Source: WAPX01 sp964622075 (GTDB lineage: Archaea > Halobacteriota > Archaeoglobi > Archaeoglobales > Archaeoglobaceae). Taken from it: a stretch of DNA of 64,000 nt. The DNA is taken from assembly GCA_964622075.1 (NCBI GenBank), contig CAZUMR010000062.1, forward strand, positions 7,804-71,803, in the 5' to 3' direction. Shown piece after piece: positions 58,291-64,000 of this stretch. Each line of letters opens with the position of its first letter. Position 1 is the stretch's first letter. The notes under the pieces were generated by a model. That model saw only the letters and a list, made by a program, of their open reading frames with translations, was not told the DNA's origin and did no database searches. The translations under genes and the position numbers were made by a program.

Positions 58291-59940
58291 ATGCAGGTCG
58301 TGAAGTCTGATAGACTTGAGGATGCGTTAAAGAGAAATCCTCATCTGAAGGAGTACCTCAGCAGGTTCAAGAAGAAAGAGGGCACTATCCCCAACTTCGT
58401 CCCCTCCCTGTCAAGAGATATGAAATCTCTGCCGAGACCAAATCTAATCTATCCTGTTGGAGATCCCATTTTCATCCACATATGGACGGACAGGGATGGT
58501 GACAAGCACTACATAGCGATAGAACCAAGGCTGGAGGAGAAGGACGAGGAAAAGTTCAACCTGATAATGGACAGAATGCTCGAATTCGCTCCCTACGAGA
58601 AGGTACCAAGCAATGATGAGGAAATGGAGAAGCTGATAGACAAGCTGTTTGACAAGGTAACAACGATAACAAAGAAGCCTCAGCCAGTGGTGAAGAAAAA
58701 AAAGTTCTCCTTTGGAACGAGCGTGGATAAGATACCGATAACGAGGGCCGAGGCAATAAAATTCAGGTACATGATAAAGAGAGAGGTCGTTGGAGTTGGG
58801 CCGTTAGAACCTCTTGTCAGAGATCCGTACATAGAGGATATTCACGTTATAGGGCCTCACAACACGCACATAGTTCACAAGATCTTCGAGATGATGCCAA
58901 CGAACATCGACTTCAAGGACGATTTGTACATGGCAGAATACCTCAAGAACCTTGGAGAAAGGATGGGCAGGCCTGTTAGCGAGAGAACACCTATCGTTGA
59001 CGGTTCTCTACCGGATGGAAGCAGAATTAACATAATTTACAGCACCGACGTCTCTCTTAAGGGCCCGTCTTTCACGATCCGTAAGTTCACAGCTGTTCCG
59101 ATAAGCATAACCCAGTTAATAAACTGGGGAACTCTCTCAGCTGAAGTAGCCGCTTACCTCTGGCTCTGCTTGGAATACGGAATGAGCATATGGGTGAGCG
59201 GAGAGACTGCAAGCGGTAAGACAACAACTCTTAACGCAATGATTCCGTTCATAAAACCTCACTCCAAAATATATACGGCAGAGGACACTCCGGAAGTTCA
59301 GGTACCTCACCCTGTCTGGCAGCAGCTCAACACAAGAGAGAGGGGTGAAGTTGGCAAGGTCGATCTGTTCGATCTGCTAAAGGCAGCTCTGAGAAGCAGA
59401 CCGGACTACATCATAGTCGGTGAGATTAGAGGTAAGGAAGGTTCAGTCGCTTTCCAGGCTATGCAAACAGGACACCCGGTTCTTGCTACCTTTCACGCCG
59501 GTAGCGTTAAGAAGCTAATTCAGAGACTTACCGGAGATCCTATTAACGTTCCGATAACTTTCGTTGACAACCTGAATGTCGCACTGATACAGCAGGCTGT
59601 TTACAGAAAGGGACAGTTCCTCAGGAGATGTCTCGTTGTTGAGGAGATAGAAGGATACTACGAGGATATTGGTGGTGTGGTTACAAGAACGGTTTTTGAG
59701 TGGGATTCTGTCACTGACAAGCACATTTTCAGAGGCCTCTACAACTCGTACATACTTGAAAACAAGATAGCCCAGACTGCTGGTTATGAGGATCCAAGGC
59801 AGATTTATGAAGAGATGATGCTCAGAGCGAGAATCCTTGAAAGAATGATCGAACTCAAGATTTTCGACTATTACGAGGTCGTGAAGGTGATCTGGAACTT
59901 CTACAAGAAGGGTATAGAGGGTTTACCGTTCAGGCTGTGA
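58291..59940 (+). CDS. arlI: archaellum motor ATPase ArlI
   Basis: 549-residue hexameric ATPase of the GspE family. Walker A GETASGKTTT at about 304-313, an Asp box and Walker B in RPDYIIVGEIRGKEG, and the His box in QTGHPVLATFHAG. It drives both filament assembly and rotation. Start has AGGGAGGGGATG context. Confidence 0.97.
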   Translation: MQVVKSDRLEDALKRNPHLKEYLSRFKKKEGTIPNFVPSLSRDMKSLPRPNLIYPVGDPIFIHIWTDRDGDKHYIAIEPRLEEKDEEKFNLIMDRMLEFAPYEKVPSNDEEMEKLIDKLFDKVTTITKKPQPVVKKKKFSFGTSVDKIPITRAEAIKFRYMIKREVVGVGPLEPLVRDPYIEDIHVIGPHNTHIVHKIFEMMPTNIDFKDDLYMAEYLKNLGERMGRPVSERTPIVDGSLPDGSRINIIYSTDVSLKGPSFTIRKFTAVPISITQLINWGTLSAEVAAYLWLCLEYGMSIWVSGETASGKTTTLNAMIPFIKPHSKIYTAEDTPEVQVPHPVWQQLNTRERGEVGKVDLFDLLKAALRSRPDYIIVGEIRGKEGSVAFQAMQTGHPVLATFHAGSVKKLIQRLTGDPINVPITFVDNLNVALIQQAVYRKGQFLRRCLVVEEIEGYYEDIGGVVTRTVFEWDSVTDKHIFRGLYNSYILENKIAQTAGYEDPRQIYEEMMLRARILERMIELKIFDYYEVVKVIWNFYKKGIEGLPFRL

Positions 59941-59968
59941 GTTTGGATTTGGGGTTGAGGTGATCTAA

Positions 59969-61645
59969 ATGTTCGAGAGTTTGAGGCACTGCGGTGTTAA
60001 ACCTGAAAACTATTTCAAGTTCATATTTGCTCCCCTTACAGGGGCAGCTCTTATCATTCTCTTACTCGTCATGCTCCTCTCAGCTCAGCTCTTCAAGTTA
60101 CTTGGCCTTTTTGCCATACTGCTCTACTTTGTCCCTGTAATGCTCCTTCTGATCACAGTCCTCTATCCAAAGATAGTCGTTGGCAGAATGAGAAATCAGA
60201 TAGACAACAACATTCACTTCTACATAACCCACATGGGAGCACTGTCAACCTCAGATATAGATAGAAAGGAAATGATGAAGATAATTGCCAACAGAAAGGA
60301 GTACAAGGCTCTTGCTGAGGAAACGAGAAAGATATACCTGCTTATGGAGAAGTGGAACAGAAACCTTTCACAGGCCTGCAGGTTCGTTGCAAGGAGAACA
60401 CCGAGTAAGATATTCTCTGAGTTCCTTGACAGAATGGCTCACGAACTTGACAGCGGTGAGGACTTCAAGGAGTTCATAAAGAGGGAGCAGAAAACAGTTA
60501 TGAACGCATTTGCTACAAACTATCAGGGCAAGCTTTACAGCATAGACATATTCAAGGAAGTTTACACTTCAATAATTATCTCCCTGTCTTTCTTTGCTGC
60601 TTTTGCAATAATAATGCCATTCCTGACTGGAATCAGTGTGACCTTCATGTTTGATATAATACTGGTAATTTTCATAATAGTCGAACTTGGAGTTCTCGTT
60701 TACCTCAAATCGGTTGCACCTGATGACCCGGTATGGCAGACTTCTGGAGAACTTACGGCAGTTGACTGGAAACTCTACAAGTACTTCTATGTGGCAATGG
60801 TTGCCTGTCTTGTGATATTTGCAGTCCTGCTGTTTGCAAACTACGTTTACAGGATAGTAAACATACCTGTGCCATTCATAGTTGCCCTGACAGTTACGCC
60901 TTTGCTAATTCCCGGATACATGTCCAGAAAGGAGGAAGCTGTGATCAGGAATAAGGACAAGAATGCTCCCTCCTTCATAATGAGCCTTGGCGCCTCAGCG
61001 TCTGCAAGAGGTGGAGACATTCTTGAATCTCTCAAGTTCCTAACCGCACACGACTTCGGATCACTTACAAAAGATGTCAGAAACCTGTACAAGAGACTGA
61101 AAACGAGAATAAACAAAAAGAGGGCATGGGAAAAGTTCAGCATAGAAACGGGGAGCAATCTGATTTACAGATTTACCGACATGTTCGTTGAGGCCATAGG
61201 GCTTGGTAGCGATCCCAAGGATGTCGCTGAAATAATAGCCGACAACTTTACAGTGATAAATACTCTGAGAGCAAGGAGGTCTCAAACAGCAAGCTCATTC
61301 ATCGGTATAGCTTACGGAGTTATAATCGGTATAGCGTTCTCTCTCTACATATCGTTTGGAGTTGTCCAGTCAATGAATACCCTTTATTCCAAGCTCCACA
61401 TCTCGAATTCCTTTGTTGGCGGAATACTGCATACTGTCCCAGCTTCAAATCTTGCAGTGCTTAATGCTGTTGTATTCTTTATACTGCTGATACACGCCAT
61501 AATCTCTTCAATGGCGATAAAGGTGATGGACGGTGGGAGATTCATGAGTTCTCTCGTTCATCTTGTTGGTATGGTCTGGGTTGCGGCGATTGCCGGGTAT
61601 GTATCGCACACAGTTATGTTGAACATGCTTGGCATTCACTTTTAA
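59969..61645 (+). CDS. arlJ: archaellum membrane platform protein ArlJ
   Basis: 558 residues with about nine hydrophobic segments and the conserved cytoplasmic domains between them; GspF/TadC family. It anchors ArlI in the membrane. Last gene of the operon; followed by T tracts. Confidence 0.95.
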   Translation: MFESLRHCGVKPENYFKFIFAPLTGAALIILLLVMLLSAQLFKLLGLFAILLYFVPVMLLLITVLYPKIVVGRMRNQIDNNIHFYITHMGALSTSDIDRKEMMKIIANRKEYKALAEETRKIYLLMEKWNRNLSQACRFVARRTPSKIFSEFLDRMAHELDSGEDFKEFIKREQKTVMNAFATNYQGKLYSIDIFKEVYTSIIISLSFFAAFAIIMPFLTGISVTFMFDIILVIFIIVELGVLVYLKSVAPDDPVWQTSGELTAVDWKLYKYFYVAMVACLVIFAVLLFANYVYRIVNIPVPFIVALTVTPLLIPGYMSRKEEAVIRNKDKNAPSFIMSLGASASARGGDILESLKFLTAHDFGSLTKDVRNLYKRLKTRINKKRAWEKFSIETGSNLIYRFTDMFVEAIGLGSDPKDVAEIIADNFTVINTLRARRSQTASSFIGIAYGVIIGIAFSLYISFGVVQSMNTLYSKLHISNSFVGGILHTVPASNLAVLNAVVFFILLIHAIISSMAIKVMDGGRFMSSLVHLVGMVWVAAIAGYVSHTVMLNMLGIHF

Positions 61646-61778
61646 TCTTTTCTAATTTTTTAAATTATTTATTCAGTTTAATCTTTGATTTCGGTTTTTG
61701 GTGTTGTTTTATTATTTTTCCATCTGGTAGGGAAACACTTTTATTTCATTCTCATCACAATAACTATGGTGATAAGAC

Positions 61779-62102
61779 ATGAACGTTCAGAGCCTTTTAA
61801 CGATCGACCCTCACATACTGAGATCTCTGAATAAAAGTGTGCTCAGGAAAAAAGTCCTGATACATCTCGATAACGTTTATCCCAATGCCGATTACCTTGC
61901 AAACATAGCAAGGGCGATAGGTAGCGATCCTTCGAACGTTCTCGGCTGCCTGAGGGGTATGGGTAACAGGTATAACGGTAACAGCTCTCTGATAGAACTG
62001 GGACTTGTTGAAGTTGTTGAGAAGGACGGTTACAAGTATTACAGGATAACGGACCTTGGCAAAAAAGTAGTGAAGTACATGAAGGAGGTGTATGGCCTGT
62101 GA
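61779..62102 (+). CDS. winged-helix regulator, EarA-like archaellum regulator
   Basis: 107 residues: helix-turn-helix with LRKKVLIHLDNVYPNADYLAN (about 22-42), IGSDPSNVLGCLRGMGNRYN as recognition segment, then a wing (YKYYRITDLGKKVVKYM). Similar proteins are linked to archaella in euryarchaea, and in Methanococcus EarA activates the fla operon. Its place right after arlJ supports a role in archaellum control; the assignment is inference. Its own TATA (CACTTTTATTTC) lies about 40 bp upstream. Confidence 0.75.
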   Translation: MNVQSLLTIDPHILRSLNKSVLRKKVLIHLDNVYPNADYLANIARAIGSDPSNVLGCLRGMGNRYNGNSSLIELGLVEVVEKDGYKYYRITDLGKKVVKYMKEVYGL

Positions 62103-63001
62103 TTCTTCTGAAATCTGAAAGGAGGCTTGAAGAGGCTCTGGACTTCATGTACGGTTACCTTGCTCTTAGAGCTTACTTTTTCACACTCAGAACACGTTTG
62201 AATGATGGTGCAGAATTTCCAAACAGCAGCTATGCTGAGGAGTGGAGGAAAACTTTCGAGGCAGTTGACAGGGAAGAACTGCTGAGAAATGCTTTCGAAT
62301 TCATAAGCAGGGAGTGTGATGCATCGTGCATAGATTTATGCGACACGTTCGATAGATCCTCTTACTTTGCCCTGATACATCCGAACCACCCGAACATAAC
62401 ACTCGGTTTTGTTAAGGATGCAGATCTGTGGAATATATGGCTTGGAGAATCACCGTTCAGTATTGCGAGAGAAGTTATAGCTGAAGTTTTATGCTTGGGT
62501 CAGGATAGTCTGAAAGTCGTTGATTTTGGGTGTGGAAGCGTTTCTCCCGCCTATTACGGGAGTGTTATGGGTTCAAGAGGCGTGTATTCGGGAATAGACA
62601 TCTCTCACTCTATGGTCAGGATAGCCGAGTCCAAGGTTAAGGCTGAAAGGCTTGACTGGGTTAGTGTCAGGAGGGAAAACGTAGAAACGAGGCTTATGGC
62701 CAGAAGGAAGTACGATGCTGTGATATGTTCATCTCTCCTGCAGTACACATCACTTCAACCTGTCCTCAGGAACGCTGGTGAGCTTGTAGATTACGATGGT
62801 TTGCTTGTAATTTTTTCAGAGCTGTTCAGGGATGTGGAGCCCGAGAAAGAGGGGATTATGAACCTGTATTACTCTTTGATTCCGGGTTTTAAGAGATTTC
62901 CAGCAGTTTCTGAAATTCTTGACATTCTGGATTCCATGGGCGTTAGTTACCGGTACAAGGCTGGCAGAAACGTTCTGCTCATCGAGTTTAATGGGAGATA
63001 A
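62099..63001 (+). CDS. SAM-dependent methyltransferase linked to the archaellum locus
   Basis: 300 residues, GTG start overlapping the previous stop. N-terminal helical domain (about 1-115) followed by a class I methyltransferase core: KVVDFGCGSVSPAYYGS motif I, SGIDISHSM strand 2, YDAVICSSLLQY motif IV. It is coupled to the EarA-like regulator. The substrate is unknown; archaellin or its glycan are possible targets. Confidence 0.72.
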   Translation: MILLKSERRLEEALDFMYGYLALRAYFFTLRTRLNDGAEFPNSSYAEEWRKTFEAVDREELLRNAFEFISRECDASCIDLCDTFDRSSYFALIHPNHPNITLGFVKDADLWNIWLGESPFSIAREVIAEVLCLGQDSLKVVDFGCGSVSPAYYGSVMGSRGVYSGIDISHSMVRIAESKVKAERLDWVSVRRENVETRLMARRKYDAVICSSLLQYTSLQPVLRNAGELVDYDGLLVIFSELFRDVEPEKEGIMNLYYSLIPGFKRFPAVSEILDILDSMGVSYRYKAGRNVLLIEFNGR

Positions 63002-63141
63002 CGCTGTTCCAGTTTATTACCTCTTTTACATTTGCCTTGACGTTGCGGAACTGATGACACTTAAATTCTAGAAATTCTAATTTTAAGTTTTTTTAAGTTT
63101 TTGGAATATAAATGTATATATAAATTATAAATAAAAATAAA

Positions 63142-63951
63142 TCAGGAAGGTTTCTCCATCAGCTTTGTCTTCTTTAAAACCTTCCCGTCTCTGGCATGGG
63201 GTGTCCTTAAAACGGAATCACAGCTCTTTTCGAGCTCTCTTGCTTCGTCTGCAAGCCTGGCGGCATACCTCATCATTTCGTGTGCTGCTGCAACCATGGG
63301 TATGTACCTTTCAGCACTCTTTTCGACAAAGCAGGCTTTTGTTGTTATTGCTGCGACCTTTTCAGCTATGCTGTAAGCTGCGAAAGCTTTTGCGAGAGCA
63401 TAGGGGTTGTTGAATTCACAGCTTTCCACAGCTTTCCACGCATCTATTACAAGTTTTGGCAGCTCTCCATTCTGAATTGCTCTGTCTATTGCGAGCTGAA
63501 TAGCTCTTAAAGCCCCTGTTGCTGATAAAACCTTTATTACGTCTGAATTGTACAGGGCCATTTCTGAAGGGTCAAGAAATTCCCTTCTTGCACCGATCAT
63601 GGAGTCTCCGGTTACTATTATGTACCCGAAACCCTCATTTTCGAGCTCTTCTATTATTTTCTTCGCGGGAGCATCACTCAGAACGATTACATTTTTTCCA
63701 GCGGATTTCAAAGTTTCTCTGAGTTTTTTCGGCCCGGGAAGTGTTGCGTTTGGGGAAGCGACTATTACTATATCCGGATTGAATTCGAGAACCTTTTCTG
63801 CAACCTCTTCAGCTTCAGTCTCTCCCATTTTTGATCCACTTGTTATGACTCTCACTTCGAGATCCTGTCTGTCAGCTCTTTCGTCGAGCAGGTACTCTGA
63901 AATTACCGCTGAACCTATAGCGCCAAGTTTGGCAAAGCAAACCCTGACCAT
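63142..63951 (-). CDS. mtd: F420-dependent methylenetetrahydromethanopterin dehydrogenase
   Basis: Reversible oxidation of methylene-H4MPT to methenyl-H4MPT with coenzyme F420. 269 residues with VCFAKLGAIGSAV at the start, SGSKMG and SPNATLPGPK segments, YIIVTGDSMIGARREFLDP and the C-terminal ARLADEARELEKSCDSVLR. With FwdB this shows the methyl-branch C1 pathway. Confidence 0.95.
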   Translation of the reverse strand: MVRVCFAKLGAIGSAVISEYLLDERADRQDLEVRVITSGSKMGETEAEEVAEKVLEFNPDIVIVASPNATLPGPKKLRETLKSAGKNVIVLSDAPAKKIIEELENEGFGYIIVTGDSMIGARREFLDPSEMALYNSDVIKVLSATGALRAIQLAIDRAIQNGELPKLVIDAWKAVESCEFNNPYALAKAFAAYSIAEKVAAITTKACFVEKSAERYIPMVAAAHEMMRYAARLADEARELEKSCDSVLRTPHARDGKVLKKTKLMEKPS

Positions 63952-64000
63952 GCGCTATGCTGGCATTCGTCATTTATAATCGTTTTCTTTTTCAATCTCT

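Noticed and set aside
1..64000. CRISPR array
   Set aside because: No regularly spaced direct repeats of 25-40 bp were seen; the only Cas-like gene is the lone degenerate Cas4-like one.

Overview
The window is archaeal chromosome and fits the Archaeoglobales best, probably a Geoglobus- or Ferroglobus-like relative of Archaeoglobus. It carries tetrahydromethanopterin C1 enzymes (formylmethanofuran dehydrogenase FwdB, methylenetetrahydromethanopterin dehydrogenase Mtd), a CO dehydrogenase epsilon-like protein and archaeal information-processing genes (L40e, SUI1, proteasome beta, FttA/aCPSF1, TmcA). It also has an archaellum operon, branched-polyamine synthesis genes and a secreted multiheme cytochrome of the kind expected in an Fe(III) or mineral reducer. 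TATA-like TTTAAATA elements, GGTGA ribosome sites, several apparently leaderless genes and tRNAs without encoded CCA agree with this. The genus is inference.

Layout. 1-1.0 kb: a secreted tetraheme c-type cytochrome with strikingly GC-biased codons. 1.1-8.5 kb: cobalamin/histidine genes, archaemetzincin, tRNA-Gly, L40e, a large pilin-signal surface protein, a membrane serine protease-like protein, Hsp20 with heat-shock operators, and cupin phosphoglucose isomerase. 8.7-18 kb: purB, then a homocysteine cluster (DUF39-CBS, NIL-ferredoxin, UPF0280) and further on a core MetE that would turn homocysteine into methionine. 18-27 kb: MarC, Nudix, fwdB, a CdhB-ferredoxin fusion, a lone degenerate Cas4-like protein, HerA-like ATPase, aSUI1 and an ABC exporter. 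27-32 kb: glnA, psmB-fttA, mobB. 32.3-34.4 kb: a small accessory patch between tRNA-Thr and tRNA-Ser with a truncated DCD-like gene, a decayed RelE-type toxin locus and a YgjP-like metalloprotease. 34.5-45 kb: a PGF-CTERM surface protein, thrC-aroC, speD-bpsA behind a long structured leader, an Mrp ATPase, tmcA and pdxS-pdxT. 45-54 kb: APC-USP permease, a GC-rich candidate noncoding RNA, a radical SAM gene, DUF401 permease, purQ, MscS and an M20 peptidase. 54-61.7 kb: the archaellum operon arlB-C-D/E-F-G-H-I-J, followed by a winged-helix regulator plus methyltransferase pair, and mtd on the opposite strand at the end.

The most interesting points are: the tetraheme protein as a candidate extracellular cytochrome nanowire subunit near cell-surface genes; the speD leader, where a 16-bp helix, a competing hairpin and a possible pseudoknot precede an overlapping upstream ORF ahead of two polyamine genes; near-tandem 12-bp boxes upstream of the archaellin promoter with an EarA-type regulator gene at the end of the operon; the CdhB-ferredoxin fusion beside fwdB; and recurrent perfect short tandem duplications in the spacers, one of which has broken a toxin gene. 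All assignments come from reading the sequence; no database search was run.
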